Part shown: positions 24,870 to 35,318 of the stretch, piece after piece
How positions within the stretch are numbered: position 1 is the first letter of the stretch
Layout of the letters: the number at the start of each line of letters is the position of its first letter
NCBI GenBank assembly: GCA_964454355.1
Contig: CAYVTA010000002.1
Coordinates: 13,750 to 77,749, forward strand
Length of the DNA stretch: 64,000 nucleotides
Direction of reading: 5' to 3'
DNA from: UBA1081 sp964454355
GTDB taxonomy: Bacteria; Bacillota; Clostridia; Oscillospirales; Acutalibacteraceae
Position numbers and translations under genes: made by a program
Notes under the pieces: model-generated
Told to the model about the DNA's origin: nothing
What the model saw: only the letters and a program-made list of their open reading frames with translations
Database searches by the model: none

Positions 24870-26957
24870 TTAAAAAATACTGAAATTAACGACCAATGCT
24901 GAGAAAACAATTGATACCATTGAAAGCAGTTTTATAAGAATATTGATTGCCGGACCGGAAGTATCTTTGAAAGGATCACCGACTGTATCACCTACCACTG
25001 CAGCTTTGTGATTATCCGAGCCTTTTCCGCCGTGTACGCCGCTTTCAATATATTTTTTTGCATTATCCCATGCACCGCCTGAGTTAGACATAAACACTGC
25101 CATAAGGAATCCTGAAGCTGTCGCACCTGCAAGCATACCCACTACACCTGCACAGCCGAGAATCAAACCAACAACAACCGGAACAGCAATTGCTACAATA
25201 GTAGGAAGCACCATTTCCTTGAGACTTGCCTTTGTACAAAGGTCAACACATTTAGCATAATCAGCCTCAGCTTCGCCTTTCATAAGTCCCTTGATTTCCT
25301 TAAACTGACGTCGAACTTCCTTAACAACGCTCTGTGCCGCATGACCTACGGAATTCATAGTAAGTGCTGCAAAAACAAAAGGAAGACAAGCACCGATAAA
25401 CAATCCTATAAGAACTGTAGGATTCATCAGGCTTAAATCAGCAATTTTTTCGGCTCCACCGGGAATAGACTGAACTTTATCAATATAAGAAGCCATAAGA
25501 GCAAGAGCAGTCAGAGCAGCAGAACCGATTGCAAAGCCTTTGCCCGTAGCAGCAGTTGTATTGCCCAAGGCATCAAGTGCATCGGTACGTTCTCTTACCT
25601 CTTTTTCAAGTCCTGCCATTTCAGCTATACCGCCTGCATTGTCAGCGACAGGGCCGTATGCATCAGTAGCAAGAGTAATGCCTAAAGTTGAGAGCATACC
25701 TACAGCCGCAAGAGAAATACCGTAAAGTCCCATGTTAGCCGAAGCTGCACCGCCGCAAACAAAATAAGCAACAAGAACACAAATTGCAACAATAATTATA
25801 GGAAGTGCTGTTGACAGCATACCCAGAGACAATCCGCTGATAATAATTGTAGCAGAACCTGTTTCGGAAGATGCTGCAAGCTTACGTGTGGGGTTATATG
25901 AATCTGAAGTAAAATATTCAGTTGACTGTCCGATAAGAACACCTGAAATAAGTCCTGCAAGAATTGCAAAATAGAACTTCCAGTTTTCCGCACCTAAAAC
26001 AAAATAAACAAGAGGGAATGAAATAACTGCAATAAGAATTGCCGAAAAATTTGTACCTCTGCTCAAAGCTTTAAGAAGATTTTTCTGACTTGCACCCTCT
26101 TTTGTACGAACGAGGAACGTACCGAAAACCGAACAAACAATACCAACCGCCGCCAGAAGCATCGGCAAAGCCATTGCCTTTATATCTCCGCTAAATGCGG
26201 CAACACCCAATGCAGAAGCAGATATAATAGAGCTTACATACGACTCGTAAAGGTCTGCACCCATACCGGCAACGTCACCTACGTTATCGCCAACATTATC
26301 TGCAATTACAGCAGGATTACGAGGATCATCCTCGGGAATACCTGCTTCTACTTTACCAACAAGGTCAGCACCGACATCGGCAGCCTTTGTGAAGACTCCT
26401 CCGCCTACTCGTGCAAACAGTGCCATTGAAGAAGCACCCATACCGAAAGTAAGCATTGCACTTGTAATTTCTGCAGTTTCAAGTTTAAATACAAACTTCA
26501 ACAGGAAGAACCAAATTGAAATATCAAGCAGTCCCAAGCCTACCACAGTAAATCCCATAACGGAACCTGCGGAAAAAGCAACTCTCAAACCTTTATTGAG
26601 TCCTTCACGACAAGCATTCGCAGTTCGGCTGTTTGAGAGGGTAGCAATTTTCATACCGACAAAGCCCGACAGTGCAGAAAAGAATCCGCCTGTAATAAAA
26701 GCAAAAGGCACATACGGTGTAAGGAAATCAAAAATTGCCATAACACCTAAAATAACAAACATTACCGTAAAGAAAATAAGAACGATAATGTACTGTCTTT
26801 TTAAGTATGCATTTGCACCTTTTCGGATTGATTCAGAAATTTTTTTCATTTTTTCGGTGCCTTCGGAATACTTAAGCACTTTTTTTGCAGTAAAAAACGC
26901 AAACAAAAGAGCAATAAGAGCACCTGCACCTGTGAGAATTACAAGAATTTTATCCAT
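24870..26957 (-). CDS. hppA: Membrane-bound ion-pumping pyrophosphatase
   Basis: Couples hydrolysis of pyrophosphate to export of H+ or Na+. The 695-residue protein has about 16 hydrophobic segments and both pyrophosphate-binding regions: DVGADLVGKVE with DNVGDNVGDVAGMGADLYES, and GDTVGDPFKDTSGP near the end. In the stretch GNTTAATGKG the position after GNTTA is Ala, which marks the K+-dependent subfamily; the K+-independent enzymes have Lys there. Whether it pumps Na+, H+ or both cannot be read reliably. AGGAGGGAG precedes ATG 26957. It recovers energy from pyrophosphate, useful to a fermenting cell. Confidence 0.95.
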   Translation of the reverse strand: MDKILVILTGAGALIALLFAFFTAKKVLKYSEGTEKMKKISESIRKGANAYLKRQYIIVLIFFTVMFVILGVMAIFDFLTPYVPFAFITGGFFSALSGFVGMKIATLSNSRTANACREGLNKGLRVAFSAGSVMGFTVVGLGLLDISIWFFLLKFVFKLETAEITSAMLTFGMGASSMALFARVGGGVFTKAADVGADLVGKVEAGIPEDDPRNPAVIADNVGDNVGDVAGMGADLYESYVSSIISASALGVAAFSGDIKAMALPMLLAAVGIVCSVFGTFLVRTKEGASQKNLLKALSRGTNFSAILIAVISFPLVYFVLGAENWKFYFAILAGLISGVLIGQSTEYFTSDSYNPTRKLAASSETGSATIIISGLSLGMLSTALPIIIVAICVLVAYFVCGGAASANMGLYGISLAAVGMLSTLGITLATDAYGPVADNAGGIAEMAGLEKEVRERTDALDALGNTTAATGKGFAIGSAALTALALMASYIDKVQSIPGGAEKIADLSLMNPTVLIGLFIGACLPFVFAALTMNSVGHAAQSVVKEVRRQFKEIKGLMKGEAEADYAKCVDLCTKASLKEMVLPTIVAIAVPVVVGLILGCAGVVGMLAGATASGFLMAVFMSNSGGAWDNAKKYIESGVHGGKGSDNHKAAVVGDTVGDPFKDTSGPAINILIKLLSMVSIVFSALVVNFSIF

Positions 26958-27031
26958 AAATCTCCCTCCTGAAATGATATTTTAAGGAATACTGTTTCCA
27001 AAAAATATTCACTATTATATTATAATTGAAT

Positions 27032-27060
27032 ATTATATACCTGTATTCAGAAAAATTCAA
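27032..27060 (-). promoter_or_regulatory. Promoter of hppA
   Basis: Minus strand TTGAAT (27060-27055), 17 bases, TATAAT (27037-27032), about 75 bases before the start codon. Confidence 0.7.
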
Positions 27061-27262
27061 TATTGATTGATAAACTTTTAACAATAAAAAATAAACAAAA
27101 CATAAAAACTGTACAAATGTCTATTGAAACTTAAAAGATAATTGAGTTAATAAATATGTAAACAATAATTCAACTGCGATAAATTATTGTTTGCCATATT
27201 GAAAAAAATATCTTATGATATATCACCCCTGCCCAATCATAGGGGATTAAGGTATTTACAGT

Positions 27263-27306
27263 AAAAAAAACGGCACATTAAGCCCTAAATATGCTTAATT
27301 GTGCCG
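27263..27306 (-). terminator. Terminator after yebC
   Basis: CGGCACA-ATTAAGC pairs with GCTTAAT-GTGCCG (one bulged A), followed on the minus strand by eight T residues. Confidence 0.9.
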
Positions 27307-27367
27307 AATTATGCAATTTTTAATTTAAAGAACTTTTAATACAGCCTGTTTAATCTACACAAGCTGA

Positions 27368-28111
27368 TTATCCTTCGTAATCGTCTTCGTTCTCCCAGTT
27401 ATGCCATACGTTCTGAACATCATCGTTGTCATCGAACATTTCAAGCATTTTACCCATACTCTTGATATCATCCGGATTATCAAGTCTTGTGTATGTTGAA
27501 GGAATATACTCCGCCTCTGCTGAAATTGCAGTATAACCTGCCGCAGTAAGAGCATCACTGACAGCACCCACATCATGGGGATCGGTTCTGACCTGGAAAA
27601 CTTCCTCTTCGTCAGTAATCAGATCTGTAGCACCGGCTTCAAGAGCAGTTTCAAGAAGAGCATCCTCATCAACGCCGTCTTTTTCTATAACGATATTACC
27701 CTGACGCTCAAACATGAACATAACGGAACCAGCTTGTCCCATATTTCCGCCGTACTTATCAAAATAGTGACGAACATCGCCTGCCGTTCTGTTTCTGTTA
27801 TCTGTAAGAGTTTCAACAATAACCGCAATACCGCAGGGACCGTAACCCTCATAAACACACTCTTCGTAGCTTGTTGCATCACCTTCGCCGGAAGCTTTCT
27901 TTATAATTCTTTCAATGTTATCATTGGGAACGTTTGCAGCCTTTGCCTTTGCGATAATATCCTTAAGTTTGGTATTTGCAGCAGGATCGGGACCGCCTTC
28001 ACGAACAGCAACAGCAATCTCTCTGCCGATTTTTGTAAAAACTTTAGCTCTTTGATTATCAGTTTTTTCCTTTTTTCTCTTTATTGTACTCCATTTGGAG
28101 TGTCCTGACAT
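27368..28111 (-). CDS. YebC/PmpR (TACO1) family protein
   Basis: A 247-residue protein starting MSGHSKWSTIKRKKEKTDNQ, the hallmark of this family, with a middle GYGPCGIAVIVETLTDNRNRT stretch and an acidic C-terminus. Members were first called transcription regulators; later work links the family to translation of difficult, for example proline-rich, sequences. The exact role here cannot be told. ATG 28111 with AAGGTGA upstream is preferred over the longer open frame. It is a single-gene unit with its own promoter and terminator and is divergent from the glucan synthase gene. Confidence 0.93.
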   Translation of the reverse strand: MSGHSKWSTIKRKKEKTDNQRAKVFTKIGREIAVAVREGGPDPAANTKLKDIIAKAKAANVPNDNIERIIKKASGEGDATSYEECVYEGYGPCGIAVIVETLTDNRNRTAGDVRHYFDKYGGNMGQAGSVMFMFERQGNIVIEKDGVDEDALLETALEAGATDLITDEEEVFQVRTDPHDVGAVSDALTAAGYTAISAEAEYIPSTYTRLDNPDDIKSMGKMLEMFDDNDDVQNVWHNWENEDDYEG

Positions 28112-28143
28112 AAAAATCACCTTACATAAAAAAATTCTCATAC

Positions 28144-28172
28144 ATTTTATCACTAAATTGCATTTTCGTCAA
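28144..28172 (-). promoter_or_regulatory. Promoter of yebC
   Basis: Minus strand TTGACG (28172-28167), 17 bases, TAAAAT (28149-28144). Confidence 0.65.
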
Positions 28173-28244
28173 CACCGTTTTAAATATTTACCTGTTTTTC
28201 GGACAAAATATTTTACAAATATTCCTTAAGGACGGTTTTAAGCT

Positions 28245-31200
28245 GTGAACAGCATCATAAAGAAACTGAAAAGTGATAAAAAAATACTGTCAAAAGCATA
28301 TAAAAATCATATTAAAGACCCGACTTCGGGATTTGAATGGCTAACTGATAATTTTTATATAATCGAAAAAATATATGATTCAGCGTTGAAAGAAGCTTTA
28401 AAATTAAAAATTGACACCGACACAACAGCATTAACAAACCTTTGTGACAAAATATGCGAAAACGGAGTACTTCCCTGCGACGAAAAAATTATTGCGTTGC
28501 TTCTGAAAGAAAATCTGACAATAAAAGAACTGGAAAATATTGCCTTGTTTATAAAAGCTACCCTCTTATCCATAGCCGCCGATACCGTTGACAAGGATGA
28601 AGATGTGTTCTCGTCCTGCGTACAATCGCTTATAAGAATTGCAGAAACTGATTTCGGAAAAATTCTTTACGAAACAAGTGTAACAGAAAAGCTTCTCTGT
28701 CAGGATCCTGCCGGTATTTACAGAAACATGGATGAACAGACAAAAAGTATGTACAGAGAATCAGTTTACAAAACAGCGATAAAAACAAAGAGAAGCGAAG
28801 CGGAAATTTGCGTTGAAATTCTTGAAAAAGCAAAAGCGGTCAACCGCCATATCGGCTTTTATCTTGATTTCCCCAAACCAGACACAAAAATGGGGATTTT
28901 GGCTCTCACGCTCGAAGCAGTACTGCCATTAGCAGCAGGAATTATTCTTTCCGCAATTTTAAAAGCATGGTACCTTCTGCCTGTGTTATATTTGCCTCTT
29001 TGGGAAGGGCTAAAATTTATAACAGATTTTATTAATTCGAAAGCAGCAAAACCGAAACAACTGATGTCAATGGACTTTTCCCACAGCATACCTCTTAGTG
29101 AAAAAACAGTAATTGCTGTTTCTATTCTTCTTCCCGATGCTGCCTCATCAAAGAACATGACTGAACACTTGCGGCATCTCTACCTATCAAACTGCAAGGA
29201 TAATGTATATATATGTGTTCTTGCAGACCTGCGTCAATCAAAAACGCCTACAACTCCTACTGACAAAGATGATATTAATGCAATGAAAAGAGTAATTGAT
29301 TCTCTGAATGAAAAATATAACGGAAAGTTTATCCTTGCAATCAGAGACAGACGTTTCTCGATTACGGAAAATGCATATATCGCTCACGAAAGAAAAAGAG
29401 GTGCTGTAACATCTCTTGTAAAGCTGATAAAAGAAGATAATCACGACTTTTCAGTGCTTCACGGAGATACAAAACAGTTAACAAACGCAAAATATATCAT
29501 GGCTCTTGATTCAGACACCGAAATGCCTGCAGGAAGCCTTAATGCACTCATAGGAATCGGAGCACATCCATTGAACAGTCCTGTAATATCTCCATCAAAG
29601 AACCGTGTCACAAGGGGATTCGGTATCATATCCCCACGAATGGAAACTTCGCTGAATGCAGCTTCAAGAACTCACTTTTCTTCTGCTTTTGCAGGCTCAG
29701 GCGGTCTTCCTGCTTATACAAATACAGTATGTGAAAGATATCAGGATATGTTCGGCACAAGCATTTTTTCAGGCAAAGGTCTTATCAATGTTGATGCATA
29801 TTACCGACTACTTCCTGACCGTTTTCCTCAAGAGCAGATTCTCAGCCATGATATTCTGGAAGGAATCATTCTCCGCACAGGATTTGCAGGTGAAATTGCC
29901 CTTACCGATTCATTTCCGACAAATGAACACTCATACTTTAAGCGTCTTCATCGCTGGATCAGAGGTGATATTCAGAATATTCAAATAGCACTTGACCGCC
30001 GGTATAAGCAAACATTCAACGCTCTTGACAAATGGTGGTTGTCAGACAATATCAGACGTGCCTTAACTCCGACAATGTCAGTCATTGCGATTATTTTATC
30101 ATTCATAATGCCGTCTTCGGCAGCAACAGCGGCTACGCTTACAGCACTGTTATCACTTTCAGCAGTTCATTTATTCTCAATGATAAGATCTCTGATACAC
30201 GGAGAAATTGCTATAGTATCAAGACTGTATTTTTCCGACACAGTTCCCTACTCTATGAGCTGTCTGTTTAAAGCACTTATAAATGCGATTACACTTGTCC
30301 GTCATGCTCAATGTGCAGTTGATGCGATTCTCCGTTCACTTCACAGAATGCTTATCAGCAGAAAGCATATGCTGGAATGGACAACAGCCGCCGATGCAGA
30401 AAAAGAAAAATCATTTTTCTCGCTGATAAAAAAATCAATTATATCCTTTACGCTGGGCTTATTACTTCTCATTTTCGGAAACACAGCAATGAAAATTGCA
30501 GGATTACTGTTTATTTTTGATTTACCGTTTGCCGTTTTTTCCGGAAAGCAAAAAAAAGTTCACAAGCCTCATCTTAACGAATCGGAAAAGAAACAGCTTT
30601 TATCCTACACATCGTTAATGTGGCGATTTTACGAAGATCTCTGTAACAAAGAACACAATTATCTCATTCCGGATAATATTCAGTTTTCACCTGTTTTTGC
30701 CGTAGCCGACAGAACATCACCGACAAATATTGGGCTTATGTTATGTGCATTTCTTGCAGCAAGAGATTTTGACTACATCGGAACTCAGGAATTATATTTA
30801 ATGCTTTCTCGCTCACTGAATACAATTGAAAAATTGGAAAAGTACAAGGGAAATCTTTACAATTGGTACAGCACAAAAACGCTTGATGTTCTGACACCCC
30901 GATTCATTTCCACAGTTGACAGCGGAAATTTTCTTTGCTGTCTGACAGCACTCAAACAAGGGCTTGTACAATACACCAATGAATGTCCGGAACTTGAAAG
31001 CATAAGAGAACACATAGATTCAATTATAAACGGTTGTGACATGGATTTTCTTTACAGCAAAAAAAGAGATCTTTTTCATATAGGCTATGACACACAAAGT
31101 CAAACACTTGCTTCGTCATATTTTGACCTTCTGATGAGTGAAGCGAGAATGACAAGTTATTTTGCCGTGGCAAGTGACAAAGTTCCGTTAAATCATTGGA

Positions 31201-34200
31201 AGTCACTCGGTCGCACTCTTTCAAAAAGCGGAAGATATACAGGTCCCGTGTCCTGGTCCGGAACGATGTTTGAATATTTTATGCCTGCACTTTTTCTTCC
31301 TGATTTTCCCAACACCATAAGCAGAGAAGGCTTGAAGTTTTGCATTTATTGTCAAAAAAAGCAAGTAAAAAACATGAATATTCCATACGGTATTTCTGAA
31401 AGCGGATACTATGCTTTTGATGTTAATTTGAATTACAGCTACAAAGCACACGGTACAGACGGTTTAAGTATAAGAAAAAGCAATAAAAATGAAACTGTAA
31501 TTTCTCCGTATTCTTCATTTTTAACGATTTCTCAGGATCCGCACGGAGCGATGAAGAATCTGAAAGAGCTTAAAGATCTGGGCGTTTTCGGAAAATACGG
31601 TTTTTGCGAGGCAGTGGATTTTACAAAAAAAAGATGTCGGAATCGGAATTATTCTGTTGTCAGAAGCTATATGTCACACCACATCGGAATGAGTTTTATT
31701 GCGGCGGCAAATGCAGTTTTTGAAAACACTTTCAGAAAAAGATTCATCAGTGACGATTCCATGCTTGCAAAAGAAAGTCTGCTAATGGAAAAAATCCCAT
31801 CGGATGCAAAAATCGGGAAAAATCCTGCAAACAACTATAACACATACCGACCGGAAAGAACACAGCGAGCAAAAACAAATCTTGAAAATGTTTGTGCAAC
31901 AAATCCTGTCTGTGCAATGTATTCAAACGGTGAGTGGTCACTTTTTGCCGCAGACACCGGATGCAGTATTTCCTTATTCAGAGAAATGTCGGTTTTTAAA
32001 TGCAGAAAAGATCCTTTCTGCTATCCGGACGGTATTTTTGCCGCTATAAAATACAACGAGGACAGTATCCTGCCCTTTACCGATGCACCCACATACGGTA
32101 AAAATCCAAATATCGCAGTACAAATTTCAGATACGGGAATCGTTTATAAAAATTCAGACAAAAATTTTTCCTGCACGCAAAGCATAACGGTTCATCCGAA
32201 ACTCCCCTGTCAAATCCAGACATTTCGTATTAAAAACAAAACAAAATCAAAAAAAAGTATCTCCTTAATGATATATGCAGAGCCATTCCTTAAAAAAATC
32301 GAAGAACCTGACACACATCCTGCATTTTCAAATATGTTTATTGAAGTATTTTATGATGAAGCTGAGAAAGTTTTAATCTTCACAAGAAAGACAGATTGTA
32401 AAGATAATCAGCTTTACATTACAATGGGCTTTTCTGAAAAATCTGAGCTTACGGTTGCAACAGACAGAGAGGGTGTATTATCACCCACGACAGGCATTTT
32501 CGGCATTTTTGAAAACAATTTTAATATAAAATCCGAGTCAGTTGACAAGTGTATCGCTTTACAGCTTAATTTCAACGTATCTGCCTTCAGCGTTCATTCT
32601 CAGACACTTCTGATTGCTGCAGCATCGAACAAAACCGAAGCTGTCAACTCAATAGTCTCACTGCGTAGATCTGTACTACCCTCAGAAAGCAAATGTGCAC
32701 CGTCTGTTTTTACACAAAATTCGGTCGAGGAAATTTATGCTAAAAAACTGTGTGAAAGATATCTGTTCGGAAGGTCCCTTTCTTCTGAATCAAAGAAGGC
32801 AGCAGCTATCAACGAAGGTTCACGCAAAGATTTATGGGAAACAGGCATTTCAGGAGATTTTCCGATTGTGTTGGTAAGATGCGAAAAAGATTCAACTCAA
32901 ATTCCCGCATTTATTGCAATGCATTCAGGGCTCAGACAGGCATCAATAAAAACAGAACTTGTGTTTATAACGGATTCTCCTCTGGGATACAATAACAAAA
33001 TTAAAGATGCAGTTATGGCTGAAACACCAGACAGTGAAATTATAGGCAAACGAGGCGGGATTTTTATTATGAGCACACTCGGAATGTCAAGAAATGCTCT
33101 GTCTGCTCTAAGCTGTGCCGCAACTGTTATTTATCCTGAAACAGAAACGCCGAGCGAAAATGAAAAATTTGTTTTATCCCCATTAAAAGCCTCAATACAC
33201 AATGCTGATAAAAATATGTTTATAAAAAACGGGTATCTTGTCGGCAAAGAGACTTATCTTCCCTGGTGCCATGTTATAAGTAACAGAAATTTCGGAGTTC
33301 TTCTCTCAAACACATCATTAGGTTACACATGGGCATTCAACTCCAGAGAAAATAAACTTACGCCCTGGTATAACGATACACGTCGTGTCTTTGGCGGAGA
33401 AATGCTTATTATGTCAACAGAAAACGGACGCTTTGATTTAATTAACGGCTCATGTGCGTTTTTCAAAAACGGCACCGGCGAATACTATGCACAAGCGGAT
33501 GCATTTTCCGTGAGAACCGGTGTAAATGTTCAAGGAGAAAATCTGTGCAAAAAAATCGAGCTGACGGTAACAAACACTCTTGAAACACCGAAAGACATTG
33601 AAATCAGCTATTACTGCGAACTTGCATTAGGCGATTTTCCGCAAAAACAATTGTTTATAAAAAAAGAAACAGGTGCCGACAGAATAATTCTTAAAAATAT
33701 TTACAACAATGTTTTTGATGGTTACACAGTCATATCCGGTGACAGAGAATGTAAATTCTCATTTGACAAAACCGCATTTTTGGCAAACAAAAGCTCCGAA
33801 AATGATACGCACAATTGTGTAATAGCCACAAGAAAACTTCATTTGCCCGGAAAATCAAGTACTGATATAAAATTTTATCTTTCTTACGGAAGCAGCATTT
33901 TTTCGGCAGTAAAAATGCCCTATATTGCACCGAAAAATACAAATACAAATCGAATAATTATTGAAACGGAAGACAAAAGCCTTAACCATCTTTTCAATGA
34001 TTTTTTACCGAACCAGATCATTGACGGCAGAATTTTTGCAAGAACGGGATTTTATCAATGCAGTGGTGCATTCGGTTTTCGTGACCAACTTCAAGATGCA
34101 ATGGCTGTTGCTGTTACTCACCCTGAAATACTAAAACTTCAGATTCTCCGATGCTGTGGTGCACAGTTCCGTGAAGGTGATGTCCTTCATTGGTTTCATC

Positions 34201-35318
34201 AGCTTTACACAGGCGGAAAACGTATTATGCGTGGTGTCAGGACACTTTATTCGGACGATCTTCTGTGGCTTCCTCTCGCAGTGAGTGAATACTGTACTGT
34301 CAGCGGTGACTTTTCACTTCTTGATGTAAATGTTCCGTTTATTGATGCCCCCGTTTTACAAAACGGTGAAATTGAACGGTACGGAGAATTTACAAAATCA
34401 AAATATACCGCTTCAGTATACAGTCATTGCATTACAGCCATATCTCATGCCTGCCGATTCGGCTCCCATTCACTGCCTCTTATAAAGGGCGGCGACTGGA
34501 ACGATTCTTTTAATAAAGTCGGTATTAAAGGTAAGGGCGAAAGTGTATGGCTTGGAATGTTTTTGTCCTATGTGCTAAAAAAATTTGCTTTTATATGCAA
34601 TTACAAGGGTGATAAGAAAACAAAAGAAACCATGAAAATGCTTGCTGTAAAAATTTTGAATGCGGTTGATGAACACGCATGGGATACAAACAGATATTTG
34701 CGTTGCTTTTATGATGACGGAACTCCTATGGGTAAAATAGGGAACAGTGAATGCGAAACAGATCTGTTACCTCAGGCGTGGAGCGTAATTTCAGATATGC
34801 CAAACAAAGAACGATGCAAAACAGCGATAAATACTGCCTACGAACAGCTTGTTGACAAAGAAAACGGTATTATAAAGCTGTTTACACCGGCATTCAACGA
34901 CAAAAGCAAAACTGCGGGTTATGTAAACAGATACCCGGAAGGTGTAAGAGAAAACGGCGGGCAATACACTCACGGTGCGGTGTGGCTTGCGGATGCTTTT
35001 TTCAGATTAAACGAGCCGCAAAAGGGATACGAATTACTAAACATTTTGAATCCTGCAAAGAAAAATACCGATATTTACAAAACTGAGCCATATTATCTTG
35101 CAGGAGATGTTTATTCAAAAAGCTCAATGACGGGCAGAGGCGGTTGGAGCATTTATTCCGGTTCGGCAGGTTGGTTTTACAGAACTGTCAGTGAGCAGAT
35201 GTTCGGAATATCAAAATCCGGAAAAAATATAAAAATAAACCCCCGCCTTCCCGAAGAGCTTCGGGAAAGCAGGGTGAAAATTCAATCAGACGGTCATACC
35301 CATGAATTTAGGCTTTGA
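28245..35318 (+). CDS. Cyclic beta-1,2-glucan synthase-like giant enzyme (GT84, glycoamylase-like, GH94)
   Basis: A 2357-residue multidomain protein. A helical N-terminal region is followed by a membrane segment near 215-240. The glucosyltransferase domain has DSDTE near 420 and RWIRGD near 570. Two more membrane clusters lie at about 605-640 and 725-765. A glycoamylase-like domain follows, with STVDSGNF near 890 and SHHIGM near 1143. Then come beta-sandwich regions and a C-terminal GH94 phosphorylase domain with GGDWND near 2083 and GGWSIYSGSAGW near 2300. This is the order of cyclic beta-1,2-glucan synthases: polymerise, cyclise, trim chain length. Proteobacterial members are about 2800 residues. 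The start is GTG 28245 with AAGGACG 12 bases upstream. Linear glucan or another linkage is possible. Confidence 0.8.
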   Translation: MNSIIKKLKSDKKILSKAYKNHIKDPTSGFEWLTDNFYIIEKIYDSALKEALKLKIDTDTTALTNLCDKICENGVLPCDEKIIALLLKENLTIKELENIALFIKATLLSIAADTVDKDEDVFSSCVQSLIRIAETDFGKILYETSVTEKLLCQDPAGIYRNMDEQTKSMYRESVYKTAIKTKRSEAEICVEILEKAKAVNRHIGFYLDFPKPDTKMGILALTLEAVLPLAAGIILSAILKAWYLLPVLYLPLWEGLKFITDFINSKAAKPKQLMSMDFSHSIPLSEKTVIAVSILLPDAASSKNMTEHLRHLYLSNCKDNVYICVLADLRQSKTPTTPTDKDDINAMKRVIDSLNEKYNGKFILAIRDRRFSITENAYIAHERKRGAVTSLVKLIKEDNHDFSVLHGDTKQLTNAKYIMALDSDTEMPAGSLNALIGIGAHPLNSPVISPSKNRVTRGFGIISPRMETSLNAASRTHFSSAFAGSGGLPAYTNTVCERYQDMFGTSIFSGKGLINVDAYYRLLPDRFPQEQILSHDILEGIILRTGFAGEIALTDSFPTNEHSYFKRLHRWIRGDIQNIQIALDRRYKQTFNALDKWWLSDNIRRALTPTMSVIAIILSFIMPSSAATAATLTALLSLSAVHLFSMIRSLIHGEIAIVSRLYFSDTVPYSMSCLFKALINAITLVRHAQCAVDAILRSLHRMLISRKHMLEWTTAADAEKEKSFFSLIKKSIISFTLGLLLLIFGNTAMKIAGLLFIFDLPFAVFSGKQKKVHKPHLNESEKKQLLSYTSLMWRFYEDLCNKEHNYLIPDNIQFSPVFAVADRTSPTNIGLMLCAFLAARDFDYIGTQELYLMLSRSLNTIEKLEKYKGNLYNWYSTKTLDVLTPRFISTVDSGNFLCCLTALKQGLVQYTNECPELESIREHIDSIINGCDMDFLYSKKRDLFHIGYDTQSQTLASSYFDLLMSEARMTSYFAVASDKVPLNHWKSLGRTLSKSGRYTGPVSWSGTMFEYFMPALFLPDFPNTISREGLKFCIYCQKKQVKNMNIPYGISESGYYAFDVNLNYSYKAHGTDGLSIRKSNKNETVISPYSSFLTISQDPHGAMKNLKELKDLGVFGKYGFCEAVDFTKKRCRNRNYSVVRSYMSHHIGMSFIAAANAVFENTFRKRFISDDSMLAKESLLMEKIPSDAKIGKNPANNYNTYRPERTQRAKTNLENVCATNPVCAMYSNGEWSLFAADTGCSISLFREMSVFKCRKDPFCYPDGIFAAIKYNEDSILPFTDAPTYGKNPNIAVQISDTGIVYKNSDKNFSCTQSITVHPKLPCQIQTFRIKNKTKSKKSISLMIYAEPFLKKIEEPDTHPAFSNMFIEVFYDEAEKVLIFTRKTDCKDNQLYITMGFSEKSELTVATDREGVLSPTTGIFGIFENNFNIKSESVDKCIALQLNFNVSAFSVHSQTLLIAAASNKTEAVNSIVSLRRSVLPSESKCAPSVFTQNSVEEIYAKKLCERYLFGRSLSSESKKAAAINEGSRKDLWETGISGDFPIVLVRCEKDSTQIPAFIAMHSGLRQASIKTELVFITDSPLGYNNKIKDAVMAETPDSEIIGKRGGIFIMSTLGMSRNALSALSCAATVIYPETETPSENEKFVLSPLKASIHNADKNMFIKNGYLVGKETYLPWCHVISNRNFGVLLSNTSLGYTWAFNSRENKLTPWYNDTRRVFGGEMLIMSTENGRFDLINGSCAFFKNGTGEYYAQADAFSVRTGVNVQGENLCKKIELTVTNTLETPKDIEISYYCELALGDFPQKQLFIKKETGADRIILKNIYNNVFDGYTVISGDRECKFSFDKTAFLANKSSENDTHNCVIATRKLHLPGKSSTDIKFYLSYGSSIFSAVKMPYIAPKNTNTNRIIIETEDKSLNHLFNDFLPNQIIDGRIFARTGFYQCSGAFGFRDQLQDAMAVAVTHPEILKLQILRCCGAQFREGDVLHWFHQLYTGGKRIMRGVRTLYSDDLLWLPLAVSEYCTVSGDFSLLDVNVPFIDAPVLQNGEIERYGEFTKSKYTASVYSHCITAISHACRFGSHSLPLIKGGDWNDSFNKVGIKGKGESVWLGMFLSYVLKKFAFICNYKGDKKTKETMKMLAVKILNAVDEHAWDTNRYLRCFYDDGTPMGKIGNSECETDLLPQAWSVISDMPNKERCKTAINTAYEQLVDKENGIIKLFTPAFNDKSKTAGYVNRYPEGVRENGGQYTHGAVWLADAFFRLNEPQKGYELLNILNPAKKNTDIYKTEPYYLAGDVYSKSSMTGRGGWSIYSGSAGWFYRTVSEQMFGISKSGKNIKINPRLPEELRESRVKIQSDGHTHEFRL

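Larger units (their letters stand above)
26958..27367. other. 410-base gap between hppA and yebC
   Basis: AT-rich DNA with no convincing coding frame. It holds the hppA promoter (27032-27060) and the yebC terminator (27263-27306). In between are two short inverted repeats: CAATAATT and AATTATTG around 27165-27190, and CCCC/GGGG near 27227-27245. No known riboswitch was recognised. Confidence 0.6.

Noticed and set aside
26389..26985. 198-codon plus-strand frame opposite hppA
   Set aside because: Antisense to a membrane protein with all motifs; no start signal.
35240..35265. Hairpin CTTCCCGAAG...CTTCGGGAA near the end of the glucan synthase gene
   Set aside because: It is inside the coding region, has no T run, and is probably chance or codon choice.
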